Origin: Euglena gracilis
Taxonomy: Eukaryota; Euglenida; Euglenophyceae; Euglenales
Direction: 5' to 3'
DNA length: 64,000 nucleotides
Assembly: GCA_039621445.1 (NCBI GenBank)
Contig: CP154956.1
Span: forward strand, 25,160,743 to 25,224,742
A program made the translations under genes and the position numbers. Below the pieces are notes generated by a model. The model ran no database searches, was not told the DNA's origin, and saw only the letters and a program-made list of their open reading frames with translations. Shown piece after piece: positions 9,565 to 21,711 of this stretch (within the stretch, counting starts at the first letter, position 1; each line of letters starts with the position of its first letter).

Positions 9565-12500
9565 CCTTCATTTGTTGAATGCTTTGTGTGCTTCCTTGGG
9601 GGGGCATTTATGTCCCCACACGCCCCTGTGGAAGGGGAGAAATTGGCCTCAACATGCCCCTCGGAGAGAATGTGCTTTTTAGCACCCCCCAGAGAATGGA
9701 GGGTGTCCCCAAGATGCCCTGGGGGCAGGGGCTTGAGCAACCAGGGGTCCTCAAGCAATAGCCTGGTTTGGCAATTTTTCACGTGAAAAATGTTCAAGAA
9801 AGTCCTAAAATGAGCAATTTTGAAGTTATTTTCAAAGATAAATAAGGGATTTTCCCACGGTTTTGGCCACCTGACCACATACCATACATACCAGACATAA
9901 GCACCTGAACATTGACCATAACGAGTAAGTAAATTAGGAAAAAACGAGTCGTCACAAGAAAAAGGAAAGAACCTCTGCCAAATTGCCACTCAATTTTTGC
10001 AGGTAAAAGTCGAGTAAACCGCGGTGAATTGCATTTTGAAAAGATATTTGGTTTGGAGGGGATGATGAGGGGGAGTCGCCCCCCCCCTCCAATTTCCAAT
10101 CAGTAAGGGGCCTGAAAATTATTCGGTTCCGTGGTCATCCGGGAAGGTTCTTTTTGGAGGGCACACCAACGTGAGTTAAACACCAATTGTGTCCAAGAAT
10201 TTGGCCATGATGTTTGCTTCTTAAGAAGTTGTGTTTTCTGTACTGAATTTCGGTGCATTGCTCAGGCTGTCGCTGTGATGGGCATTGAAGAGAAGAGTGA
10301 AAGTGGCGGCAAAAGTGTGTTATGTTGAAGATTTTCTGTGGCCCATGATCTTTTTATTTCCATTTTTAGCCTTTTAATGGCAGCTGGATGCTTAATGGCC
10401 CCCTCGTGGGGGGGCAATTAAGCATTCCCAGGGGGTCCGCGGCGCCCCGGAACCGTGTCGAATCCGGCGGTGGATTCGGCGTGGGTTCCCACTTAATTTT
10501 TTGGGGTAGGGTGGGGTAGGGTTAGGGTTAGGATCGGCGCACCAAAATTGGACCTTTTGGGGGACGAAGTTAGGCCAGATGTTAGGTCCCCATTTCAGAA
10601 GATTGTTGAAAATACAATTTGCCTGAAATATGACCAAATTCGACCGGATTTCCGCCCGCCTTCGTCCGGAATGCAGCCTAACTTTCTCCCTAACTTTCGC
10701 AAAATGGGACCCGACGATGGTCGGAACCCTATCCCCAGAAATAACCCCGACTTCCCAAAGAGTCGGCCCGGGGTCGACCACATGGACCCCCCCTCCAGCT
10801 GCCTTTTTATCATTCCAATCGGTTTTTTTGAAGTTTGGAGTGGGGCTGCTTAGGAATATCAAATGCAAACAGGTATGCAAATTTTGTGATATTTCCAGGG
10901 GCAGATTCAAAGGTTGTTCTCCATTTTATGGAAAAGGCTTTCATATTCCTCAGTTTTCAGTGACCCCCTGCAATTCCATCATGTTGTTGGCCAGTTATTT
11001 GGGGTGGGGGCCCATTTTAATTTTTCCAGCATCAGTTTGGGTGGCTTCCCAAAATCGCAGAAACATTTCATGCCATGTTTAAAAATGGGTAATATTGGAA
11101 TTTATTTACAGGTTTTTCATGGGTAATTTGATATGTGTATCTATATCTGTGTGTGTGTGTGTGTGTTGTGTGTGTGTGTGTGTCTGTGTTTATGGCAGTT
11201 GCCTTCTACTTGTCCCCCCCCCGCGAGAGGGCGGGTGGAAGGCACAGGGGAGGGTCATATGGGGGTACCCCGGGTCCAATTTTCGTGGGACACTCGGAGT
11301 TAATCTTTGGGATAGGGTTAGGGTTATGCCTGGATTCCCGGAGGAACCACATTTTTTTTGGAGTTTTGGGGAGAAGTTAGGCCCCATTCCGGACAAAGTG
11401 AGGCGGAATTTCGGTCGGATTTTGGTAAAATTCTGACAGAAGTGGGACCTAAAACTCTCCTCAAATAGGGATCTAATTTCTGTCTTAACCTTTCCCTAAA
11501 ATGGGTGAAATTTCGGTGGGACGATCCTACCACTAACCCTGTTCCCACAATTCAGCACCGAATCTCCCGGAATCCACCGAAATTCGCCGGGAAACGGTGT
11601 GGTTCTCAGGGGAAACAGAACAAAGAATCCTGAAAGTGAGACCCGGGGGTACCCCATACGACCCCCCCCCACCTGTGCCTTCTGCTTAGCACCCCGGGGG
11701 CAGCTCCCAATTATATGCCCCCCCCCTGGGGGGCCAAGTAATTGGATCGGGGGGGGGGGTGGGTCGTATGGTGGGACTCGGGTCTGATCTGTGGACATTT
11801 CGGTGCTGGGGAAGCGTGCGGTTTCCGGGCCACCGCCACCGGATCCGAGGATGGTTGGCACTTAATTTTTAGGAATAGGATTAGGGTTAGGATCGGTGCG
11901 CCGAAAAACGGCCCTTTTTTTAGGGACCAGGTTAGCCAGAAGGCAGGTTAGCCAGAAGGCAGGTCCCAGAAGCTTTTTGAAAATGCAGATCCCCCCCAAA
12001 AGAATGACGTAATTCAGCCTGAATTACGCCTAAATTCGTCCGGAGTGCGGTTTAATTTCTGCCTAAATTCCAAAAAATGGGGGACCTCCGGAAATCTGGT
12101 TGGAACCCTAACCCTATCCCCATCCGTAACCCCAACTTTCCCGAAAGGTTGGTCCTGGGTCCCACCATGCGACCCCCCCCCTGATCCATTATTTGCCCCT
12201 CCCGGGGGGGGGGGGCATATGGTTGGGAGCTGCCATATATATGCAAAATATATCAAAATACGGCAATTTTTTTTGCATTATTGATGGAGTAGAGCCAGTT
12301 CAGCATTATTTTAGGTCTAATTTGTACACCTGACACCAATCTATAGGTTAGTCCTCAAACTCCTAACCCTAACCGTATTCCATCAATAACGCAAAAAAAA
12401 AATCCGCTCCCCCCCCCCTGGGAATGCTTAATGCCCCCCCCCCCATGAGGCCATTAAGCATCCAACTTCCATTTTTTATTTTCATACATGCAGCTTTCCC

Positions 12501-14700
12501 ATAGGTTTCACATTTTTCTTCAAATTCCAAAATTTTCTGCCTTTTCTCGCATCCCCCCCCATTCCTCCCCGTCTGCATTGTCTTGAAATGGATGATGCAA
12601 TGAGTTCTGGCAATTCTTTGAGTGGTTTGCAAAGCCACAAGCAAGCCTGAACCACGCACTTTTTTGTATATTTTAATGGGGTTTTTGTCGATTTTTGACA
12701 AAATTTCACCGGGTTTGGCTTTTTCTGAGTGATGCAGGGAATTGGTTTCATTCTAGAAAAATTCTGCATTTTGCACCATATTTTTTTGTGAAGTTTTTGG
12801 CGTATGTTTGATTTTTTTTGGCCACAAAATTTCAGAAATAATCATGTGAAAATGCAAAGAAGCATGTATTTGTTTTGGTTAACAATCCCAAGGAGCAGAA
12901 TTCATCCGAATTGTTGTGTTTAATAAGGGTGCTTAAAATTTCTAGTCATTTTCCCCTGCTTTGCCCCTTTGTGTGTGTGTGTGTGTGTGTGTTTGGTGAT
13001 CTCTCTGGGGAGGCTTTCAGGCTTCTTTTAACTCAGAGGAACCCCAGGAGGGTGGTCTGGGGCTGGACCCCCTCTGGGGATCCTGGGCCAGCGGCCCAGG
13101 TGAGGGTTTCGGCACAAAGAGCCGAATTTTTTGGGAAATGCCCTTAGATGGCCCGACATTGGGGGAGGGTCCCCCTGGGGGGTCTTAAAAGGAAGCCTGA
13201 GGGGTTACAATCTCACTGGGGAGGGGTTAGGTGACAATGAGTGAGTGTCCTGGAGATGAGGAGTGGGCCGTCCCTGAATGTATTTTGAATTTGCATCTCC
13301 TGGGACCAGGTTTGGACAGTTTGAATTTGAGTTGGTGCCCACCAAAATTAGAATCTAGGGGCTGTGAATGCTGCTCTTACAGTCACCATCAGGGCTTGCC
13401 ATCCCCCCAGGGGGCTCCAGCCAGTCAGCAGCCTTTTTCCAGCCCAACCCCCCCCCTTCCATCGACGAGTTTTATTTTCTAGCCGCCCAAGGGCGGCTGG
13501 ATGGTAATGGTTTTCAGGGGAACCTGTACTCTCTGGCATATTTGTGATCATTTTGTCCTGGAGAGAAATAACAAAAGGATAACCCCCCCCCCCAATAGAA
13601 GCACAGGGCCGCTGCACGGTCCAGATGAAATCGCCCCCCCCCCCCCGCCACTGAAGGCGGCGGTCCGCCACAAGTGCACCCCCCCATTCTGATGATAATT
13701 CTAAAGGTAATCGACAAAAACCACAATGTTGAGTCCAAAAAGAAGCGCACCCACCGCGCACCCGTGCTTCTGTTGGGATTAGATGGGGGACACAATGTTT
13801 TGGATATTAAAAATTGTTAAAAAATGCTTTGTTATGGGACACCCCCTGCCACTCAAGAAGTAACCTGAACTCCCGTTCACCGTGGCAAAAGAATCACCCC
13901 CCCATGTTCTATTGATAACAGCATTTAATTGACCCCAGGGGAAGAGGGGATCGTTTCCACTCTTCCAAAAAAATGAATCACTTTTTTTTGGAACGCCAGA
14001 CCCTCCAACCAATTTTGACCCCCCCCCCCAACCAATCAAGTCGCTCGGAAAAAACCAGGAAGTCAGCCCTTTCCCGGGGGGACTCAGAGGCTGGAAAATT
14101 TGGGTTAGCTGCAAACACGCTGTTGGCTGATTGAACAAAAGAACAAATGCAAAATGTAATGCAAAGTGTAAAATACATAGTATAAGTATTTTTAACGTCC
14201 TTGGTTCCAGATAATCCAAGCAGCCATCAAGTCAACTTTGGGTTTTAACTCTAAGCAAAAATCCGCAGAAAAATGAACATGAAACTGAAGAAGAATCAGA
14301 AAAAAAATGCAATTTCTAATGATCAATTCCCCAGGGTTGTATGGGAAGCTCCGCAGACATGAGGTAGGTGGTAGCCCCCCCCCCCCAAGGGGGGTCAGGT
14401 GGTAGGGGGAGTCCCCCCCCCTAATTTTGGAAGGGGTGCCCCCCCGGAGATTCACATACAAGCCTGACAATTCCCACATATTTTTTCCATCACAATTTCT
14501 TTCGTAGTTTTTTTTTAAATCCCAAACTTTGATTTATGGTAAATGAATCAAAGAAGTCAGAAAGTTGCAAAATTTAAGGTCTCCTCTTGGTTTCACAGAT
14601 TGGGTTGCTCTCATTCCCTCAAAATCTCTTGGTCTGTGTGCGACACTGTTCAGGTAGCCCACCTAGCTCAGGTAAATAACAACCCGGCTTTTGTTTCCTG
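9565..14700. repeat. Repeat-rich stretch with telomere-like motifs
   Basis: Two related blocks, about 10490-10840 and 11845-12190, each start with CACTTAATTTTT then (TA)GGGTTAGGGTTAGGATCGG and run into GGGACC/CCCCCC-rich DNA. A third related segment spans about 11225-11700. TG dinucleotide runs occur at 11148-11182 and 12972-12992. Large open frames here are not supported as genes. A possible terminal exon at about 10262-10327 (AVAVMGIEEKSESGGKS) and a minor block near 13231-13400 are too weak to call. Confidence 0.5.
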
Positions 14701-14705
14701 CGCAG

Positions 14706-16288
14706 ATGTGATGGAGAGTAAAGTGGACAGTGATTCCACTTTGAAAAGCCCACCACAATCCGCAACAGCTCCAGTCAATCCAGACCGCTGGTACACAACA
14801 AGTCTCTCAAAAGCAGTTGCACAAGAGGTGTGCATTTCCTGATTGACCAAATGCAAATTTTGATTCCGCAAAGCTGTATGCTTCCCCCTTTGCAATGGAA
14901 CCCCCCCCAATGATGCCCCCCACCCTCGGGTCTGATGTTAATCCCTCTTATTTTGGGCCGACGACCTGGGTTATAGCTCCCAAAAAAAATTCGAATTTTC
15001 GAAGTCCCATACAGACCCAAAATAGCATTCAAAACCCCCTTTGGGGTCATTTGTTGCATTTTCTCATGAAATTTAGCATTTTTGGAGGCTAGATGAGCCA
15101 GAAAAACGTGTTTTTTTTGCAATTTATTGTCAGGAATGATGATTCTTACCCATTTTCAGGGCAAAATCCGGGGTTATTGTGGTTGGATATTATGGTGGAC
15201 AAAAGTTTGATAAAATTGCCAAGAATTGCCATTATTTGCTTCACATCAGGGGTGAATAGGGATCCAGGAACCCAAGAGCGGTGGGGGTGGACCTCAGCCC
15301 CATGCTCGTTGGGTGGGTCTGACCCCCCCCCCCGCCTCTTACCATACTCCAGAGGCGCCAATTTTAGGTCTTTTTTTTGGCCTTTCTTTGCGGACCGCCA
15401 TGGTGGGCAATTCCATTCCAGGTGCTCAAGGCTTTATCCCCCGAGGTTGTTCACAGCACATTGTGTAAATATAAACAATTCTCACATGCAGTCTGGACAA
15501 AAATTATGTGAAGCTGATTTTTGGGAAAGCAGCTTAAATTTCCCTGTTATCCTTCCCACTGCATCTTTCTGAGCCTGTTGATGCAAGGTAAAGAGATGAC
15601 GTGTCATTCATCTAAGAATGGCAAACTGGTCAGAAAACATGGCATTTGCAAGCAGCACAATCTTGGACAGTTAGCTCAACATGATCGGCTGTAGTCTGGG
15701 AGTAGTGTAGTTCTCTCTGCAGAAGAAAACAAGTCGAGGCTGCAGTGGTCAGAAAAAGTTTCATGAAACGAAATTGGTTTTTCCCAGATTTGAGATTTTC
15801 AAACGGCCCCTATTTCTCCCTATAATTCTGTCCCCAGTTTTCATTTCCTGTGATTCTTGTCCTTATGCAGTCAAAGGACCAAGCACGGGCTTGCCTTTCA
15901 GCAGAAACCTCGTCAATGATCGAATGGTCGAGCAGTTGAATCAATTGGTGGAGAAGAAATGCACATAAAACTGCCAGGATTTACTCTGGAATCGAAATTT
16001 TGCCAATTTAATTGTATTGCACTGAAGAAAATTCAAAATTTGCCAATTCTCTGAACATTTTTTACCCACGTATCATGATTTTCTTCCTGTCCACTGTATC
16101 ACGTTTGTCCAGATTCATTAAGGGCACACCTGACAGGGGTCATTGTGTTGGCCTTTTTTTGCATCGTTTTATCGCAGGATGAAGATGCATTTCTCATCCC
16201 TGAGTTTGCAGCTTTTGTTCACCGCGATGTGGTGGGTGCCCTTGGAGATGCCGAATGGGCCCTCTTACGGCCTGCATCATTCATCTGA
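14706..16288 (+). CDS. 3' part of a multi-exon gene, unknown product
   Basis: Four exons join in consistent phase. 14706-14827 lies between TTCCTGCGCAG and CAAGAG|GTGTGC. 15422-15464 lies between TTCCATTCCAG and ATTGT|GTAAAT. 15871-15947 lies between CCTTATGCAG and CAATTG|GTGGAG. 16178-16288 lies between TTTATCGCAG and a TGA. Phases at the junctions are 0, 1, 0. The protein contains PDRWYTTSLSKAVAQE, VLKALSPEVVHSTL, KGPSTGLPFSRNLVNDRM and an acidic/hydrophobic end (DEDAFLIPEFAAFVHRD). I do not recognise the family. An upstream exon near 14600-14651 is likely but its phase is not settled, so the 5' end is unknown. Confidence 0.55.
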
Positions 16289-16442
16289 TTGTATGGCTGT
16301 GGGGTTGCCCTGCTCCATGGAGATTTAGTGCTTCCCCAATTATAGCAAGATACCATCCAGCGTCTGGCCAAACTGCTTTCCATTCCCACTCCCACTGATA
16401 CACTGAACAACACATTCTGACTGGCACAAGGGAGAAACATTT

Positions 16443-16540
16443 GATAACATTTATGCATACATATATACATACATACATACATACATACATACATACATAC
16501 ATACATACATACATACATACATACATACATACATACATCA
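16443..16540. repeat. CATA tetranucleotide microsatellite
   Basis: Near-perfect ACAT repeat followed by a CAA trinucleotide run (16565-16582). This pair opens copy 1 of the compound satellite and recurs, inverted and direct, around 21600-21730. Confidence 0.9.
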
Positions 16541-16739
16541 CTTACATAAGTACATACATTGAACAACAACAACAACAACAACGAAAACAAATTTTTGACG
16601 TTTGAATATACTGTTTTCTGTGTGCGTGTCAGGCCCCCGAACAAACAAACGGTATATTAGGATAGGAGGAAAAAAAAGAGGGAAGGTCCCAGGACTCGAC
16701 GAGACACCTAGGTATGGTGAACCCCGGTACCCCCGGGGT

Positions 16740-18508
16740 CCCTTCCGACTTAGAAAAATTTTGGCCGCGGGGGCCATTTTGGGGTCAAAAAATCGATTTT
16801 TCCAAAATATCTCGAAACACGTGGGGAATTGAAGGAAACACCCCCCGGGCAAAATTGAAGCCCCTGGGACCCCCCAACCACTGGTGGAGACCCGGGGGTC
16901 CGACTGTCCGGCTTGGCCCAGATACGGGCCGTCGAAGGTCCAAAAAAAGGGGGGCCCCATGGGGGGACGGGCATTGTTGGCCATTTTGGGGTCAAAAAAT
17001 CGATTTTTTGAAAATTACCCAAAACGGATGGGGAACTGCAAGGGCCCACCCGGGGACCCAAACCAACCATGGGGGACCCCCAAGTGGCTTGTTTCCTCCC
17101 CACATACCCCCGGCCCCTCCGGACCGTTCTGGGGCCCGCACGGGGCCTCCAAAGGGGGGTTCCCACAGGATTTGGCCGTTTTTCAGCCTTCTGGGGGCCA
17201 AAAAATCGATTTTTTGAAAATTTCCCAAAACCGATGGGGAACTGCACGGATCCACCCGGGGACCCAAACCAACCATGGGGGACCCCCAAGTGGCCTGTAT
17301 ACACCCCACATACCCCCGGCCCGTACGGACCGTTCTGGGGCCCGTGCGGGGCCTCCAAAGGGGGGTTCCCACAGGACTTGGCCGTTTTTCAGCCTTCCGG
17401 GGGGCAAAAAATCGATTTTTTGAAATTTTCCCAAAACCGATGGGGAACTGCACGGACCCACCCGGGGACCCAAAACAACCATGGGGGACCCCCAAGTGGC
17501 CTGTATACACCCCACATACCCCCGGCCCGTTCGGACCGTTCTGGGGCCCGTGCGGGGCCTCCAAAAGGGATTCTCACAGGACTTGGCCGTTTTTCAGCCT
17601 TCCGGGGGGCAAAAAATCGATTTTTTGAAATTTTCCCAAAACGGATGGGGAACTGCACGGACCCACCCGGGGACCCAAACCAACCATGGGGGACCCCCAA
17701 GTGGCCTGTATACACCCCACATACCCCCGGCCCGTTCGGACCGTTCTGGGGCCCGTGCGGGGCCTCCAAAGGGGGGTTCCCACAGGACTTGGCCGTTTTT
17801 CAGCCTTCCGGGGGCCAAAAAATTGATTTTTTGAAATTTTCCCAAAACGGATGGGGAACTGCACGGGCCCACCCGGGGACCCAAACCAACCATGGGGGAC
17901 CCCCAAGTGGCCTGTATACACCCCACATACCCCCGGCCCGTTCGGACCGTTCTGGGGCCCGTGCGGGGCCTCCAAAAGGGATTCTCACAGGACTTGGCCG
18001 TTTTTCAGCCTTCCGGGGGCAAAAAATCGATTTTTTGAAATTTTCCCAAAACCGATGGGGAACTGCACGGACCCACCCGGGGACCCAAACCAACCATGGG
18101 GGACCCCCAAGTGGCCTGTATACACCCCACATACCCCCGGCCCGTTCGGACCGTTCTGGGGCCCGTACGGGGCCTCCAAAGGGGGGTTCCCACAGGATTT
18201 GGCCGTTTTTCAGCCTTCCGGGGGCGAAAAATCGATTTTTTGAAAATTTTCCCAAAACCGATGGGGAACTGCACGGACCCACCCGGGGACCCAAACCAAC
18301 CATGGGGGACCCCCAAGTGGCCTGTATACACCCCACATACCCCCGGCCCCTCCGGACCGTTCTGGGGCCCGCACGGGGCCTCCAAAGGGGGGTTCCCACA
18401 GGACTTGGCCGTTTTTCAGCCTTCCGGGGGCCGAAAAATCGATTTTTTGAAATTTTCCCAAAACCGATGGGGAACTGCACGGACCCACCCGGGGACCCAA
18501 ACCAACCG
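16740..18508 (+). repeat. ~205-bp tandem array, copy 1
   Basis: Eight units marked by ATCGATTTTTTGAAA (or ATTGAT) at about 16999, 17205, 17411, 17616, 17822, 18026, 18231 and 18438, a period of 204-207 bp. Each unit carries CATGGGGGACCCCCAAGTGG, CCCCACATACCCCCGG and GACTTGGCCGTTTTTCAG. The period is not a multiple of three and frames are open by composition, so the ORFs over it are not genes. Confidence 0.95.
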
Positions 18509-19869
18509 GGCCGGGCCAGGCCAGGTCAGGCCTGCGGGCCGCTGACTGAGCCGCCGGGCTGGGCCTGGCCGCCGGCCGGGCCGAACCGTCCGGGGCCGGG
18601 CCAGGCCGGGCTGGGCCGGGCAGGGCTGTGCCAGGCCGGGTCACGCGGCCGGACCGCCGGCCGTTCCGGGCCAGGCCGTTCCGGGCCATCGGGCCGGGCC
18701 TGGCCGCCGCCGGCCGGCCCCCGCCGCCGCCTGCCTGCCGCTGGACCGCCTCCGCCGACCGCCGGCCAGGCCCCTCCCCCTCCGCCGCCGGCCCCCCCGG
18801 GCCGCCTGTCACCGGCCCACCCCCGGGCCGCCTTCCGCCCAGCCGCCGCCGCCGCCCCCCGGGCCCCCCGGGCCGGGCCCGCCGCCGGGCCGGGCCGCCT
18901 CCACGCCGCCGGGCCACGCCGGCCGCCCCGCCCGCCTCCTGCCGCCCGGGGGGCGGGCCTTCCGCCGTGCCGGCCGCCCCGCCGCCACCGGGCCCCACCG
19001 CCGCCGCCGGGCCACTGCTGCGCCGCTCCTGCCCCCCTCCTTGCCGCCCGCCGGCCGCCCCGACCGCCGCCCCCCCCAGGCCGGCCCGGGCCGGGCCGCC
19101 CGGCCGACCGCCCCCGGGCCCTGGCCCCCCCCCCCCCCCAGGCCGGGCCAGCCCCCCTGCCCCGCCAGGCCACCCTTCCGCCCGGGCCGCCCGCCCCCAC
19201 CTGCCCTCCCCGTGCCGGCAGGCCGCCCCCCTTCCTGCCGCAGGCCTCCGGCCGGGCCGGTCCCGGGCCAAGGGTCAGGCTGCTGGGCCGCTGGCTGTTA
19301 CGCTTGGCCGGGCCGCCTGCCGGACAGGCTGGGCCGTGCCGGGCTGCCGGGCCGCCGGCCGTGCCGGACCGTGCCGCCGGGCCGGGCCAGGCCGGGCCGT
19401 GCCTCCGGGCCGCCGGCCGTGCCGGACTGTGCCGCCGGGCCGGGCTGGGCCGGGCCGCCGACCAGGCCTGGCCGAGCCGTGCCATCCCGGGTCAGGCCGC
19501 TGGGCTGGGCCCGGCCGAGCTGTGCCTCCGGGTCACCGGCCGTGCCGGCCCGTGCCCCTGGGCCCGGCTGGGCTGGGCCGGGCCAGGCCAGGTCACAGGC
19601 CCCGCCGGGCTGGGCCTGGCCGCCGGCTGAGCCGGACCGGGCTGCTGAGCCGCCGGCCTGGCCGGGCCATGCCGCCGGGCTGCCGGCCGGGCCGGGCCGT
19701 GCCGTCTGTCCGCCGGCCGTGCCGGACCGTGTCACCGGGCTGGGTCGGGCAGGGCCGCCGACCAGGCCGGGCCATGACGCCGGGCTGCCGGGCCGGGCCA
19801 GGCCAGGTCAGGCCCGGCTGGGCCGCCGGGTCGCCGGCCGGGTCAGGCCGAGACGGGCCGGGGCCAAGT
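18509..19869 (+). repeat. GGCCGGGCC-type GC-rich array, copy 1
   Basis: Almost pure G+C, built from GCCGGGCCGGGCC, GTGCCGCCGGGC and similar. The junction with the 205-bp array (ACCAACC|GGGCCGGGCC) is identical in copy 3. All six frames are open for long stretches (Arg/Pro/Gly/Ala only), which is compositional. Confidence 0.95.
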
Positions 19870-19915
19870 AGGCGCTAGCTTCGATACGCGGGTGAGCTTC
19901 GCTCACCCCCCCCCC
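19868..19915 (-). repeat. GTGAGCGAAGCTCAC hairpin motif, copy 1
   Basis: TAGGCGCTAGCTTCG then GGGTGAGCTTCGCTCACC is the reverse complement of blocks at 25797-25836 and 25914-25952. GTGAGC-GAA-GCTCAC is a perfect 6-bp stem hairpin. The motif closes GC arrays and abuts the TACA array. Confidence 0.7.
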
Positions 19916-19921
19916 CAAAAG

Positions 19922-20884
19922 CGTGGAGAGCCACACCCTCTGAGCCGGCCCGGCCGGCCGTCGGCCCAGGGGCCTGGCCCGGCCCGGCGGCACGGCCGGC
20001 GGTCCGGCAGGCTGACGCGGCCCGGCCTGGCCGGCAGTCCTGTGGCCCCGACCCGGCGCGGCCCGGCCCGGTGCGGCCCGGCCCTAACCCTAACCGGTGG
20101 CCCGACAGTGCGGCGGCCCGGCCCGGCGGCACAGCTGGCGGCACGGCCGCGGCCCATCGGCCTGGCCCGGCATGGCGGCACAGCTGGCTACCCGGCGGCC
20201 CGGCCCGGCACGGCACGGCCGGCGGTCCGGCGGCCTGACCCGGCCCCTGGCCCGGCGGTCCTGCGGCCCGGCGGCGGCCCGGCCCGGCCGGGCCCAGCGG
20301 CACAGCCGGCGGCCCGGCCCGGCATCACCCGGCCCGGCTGGCGGCCCCGGCCCGGCCCGGCCTGGCGGGACGGCCCGGCACAGCCGGCAGCCCGGCGACC
20401 CGGCCCGGCGGCCTGACCCGGCCCGGCGGCCTGACCCGGCCCGGCCCGGCCGCCGGCGGCCCGGCCCGGCCCGGCTGGCGGCCCGGCGGCCTGGCTGCTC
20501 GGTGGCCCGGCCCGGCCCGGCGGCACAGCCGGCGGCCCGGCCCGGCCCTCCGGCGGCCCGGCCTGAACGCCCTCCCCCCAGCCATGCCGGCCCGGCCCGG
20601 CCGGCGCGGCCCCGGCACACGGCCCAGCACGGCCCCGCCCCCCCCCCACCTGCCCCGGTCCCCCTGCCCCCCCGGCCCGGCCCCCTGGCCGGCGGCCCAG
20701 CTGCCTGGCCCGGCCCGGCGGCACAGCTGGCTGAACGCGGCCCGCCCCCCGGACGGCCCGGCGGCCTGACCCGGCCCCCTGGCCGGCAGTCCTGCGGCCC
20801 GGCGGCCAGGCCCGGCAGGCGGCCTGGCCCTAACCCTAACCGGTGGCCCGGTGGCGCGGCGGGCCCGGCCCAGCGGCCCAGCAG
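19922..20884 (-). repeat. GC-rich array, copy 2 (inverted)
   Basis: Same GGCCGGGCC sequence class on the opposite strand (CCCGGCCCGGCGGCAC). It contains two identical GGCCCTAACCCTAACCGGTG telomere-like inserts near 20081 and 20826. Confidence 0.9.
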
Positions 20885-21592
20885 GCCACTTGCGGGTCCC
20901 CCATGGTTGGTTTGGGTCCCCGGGTGGGTCCGTGCAGTTCCCCATCGGTTTTGGGTAATTTTCAAAAAATCGATTTTTTGCCCCCCGGAAGGCTGAAAAA
21001 TGGCCAAGTCCTGTGGGAACCCCTTTTGGAGGGCCCCGTACGGGCCCCAAAACGGTCCGGACGGGCCGGGGGTATGTGGGGTGTATACAGGCCACTTGGG
21101 GGTCCCCCATGGTTGGTTTGGGTCCCCGGAGGGGTCCGTGCAGTTCCCCATCCGTTTGGGGTAATATTCAAAAAATCGATTTTTTGACCCCAAAATGGCC
21201 AAAAATGCACGTCCCTCCCTGGGCCCCCCTTTTTTCGACCTTCGACGGCCCGTATCTGGGCCAAGCCGGACAGCCGGATCCCCGGGTCTCCACCAGTGGT
21301 TGGGGGTCCCAGGGACTTCAATTTTGCCTGGGGGGTGTTTCCTTCAACTCCCCACGGGTTTCGAGATATTTTGGAAAAATCGATTTTTGACCCCAAAATG
21401 GCCCTCGCGGCGAAAATTTTTCTAAGTCGGAAGGGACCCCGGGGGTACCACCAGTTCACCATACCTAGGTGTCTCGTCGAGTCCTGGGACCTATTCCATC
21501 ATTTGTCCTCCTATCCTAATATAATACACTTTTGTTGTTTTCGGGACCTGACAACGCACACAGAAAAAGTTATTCAAAAAGCAAATATTTTT

Positions 21593-21636
<44 letters not shown>

Positions 21637-21640
21637 CATG
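20885..21640 (-). repeat. Left arm of large palindrome (copy 2)
   Basis: Reverse complement of about 21712-22450, covering two ~205-bp units (anchors about 20969 and 21175), the divergent leader with GTCGAGTCCTGGGACCTA, and a GTT run. The centre lies in the TACATA repeat near 21680. Match by eye is high but not perfect. Confidence 0.85.
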
Positions 21641-21711
21641 TATGTACTTATATGTACTTACATACATACATACATACATACATCACTTACATAAGTACAT
21701 ACATTGAACAA

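Noticed and set aside
10510-10535. True telomere end
   Set aside because: Only two to three TTAGGG units embedded in a longer dispersed repeat, with sequence continuing on both sides.
16740-18508. CRISPR-like array
   Set aside because: Units are ~205 bp and repeated throughout with no unique spacers, in eukaryotic DNA without cas genes; it is a satellite.
17069-19630. 853-codon ORF and others over the satellite
   Set aside because: Open only because the 205-bp units and GC arrays lack stops; frames change from unit to unit and only Gly/Pro/Arg/Ala remain in the GC part.
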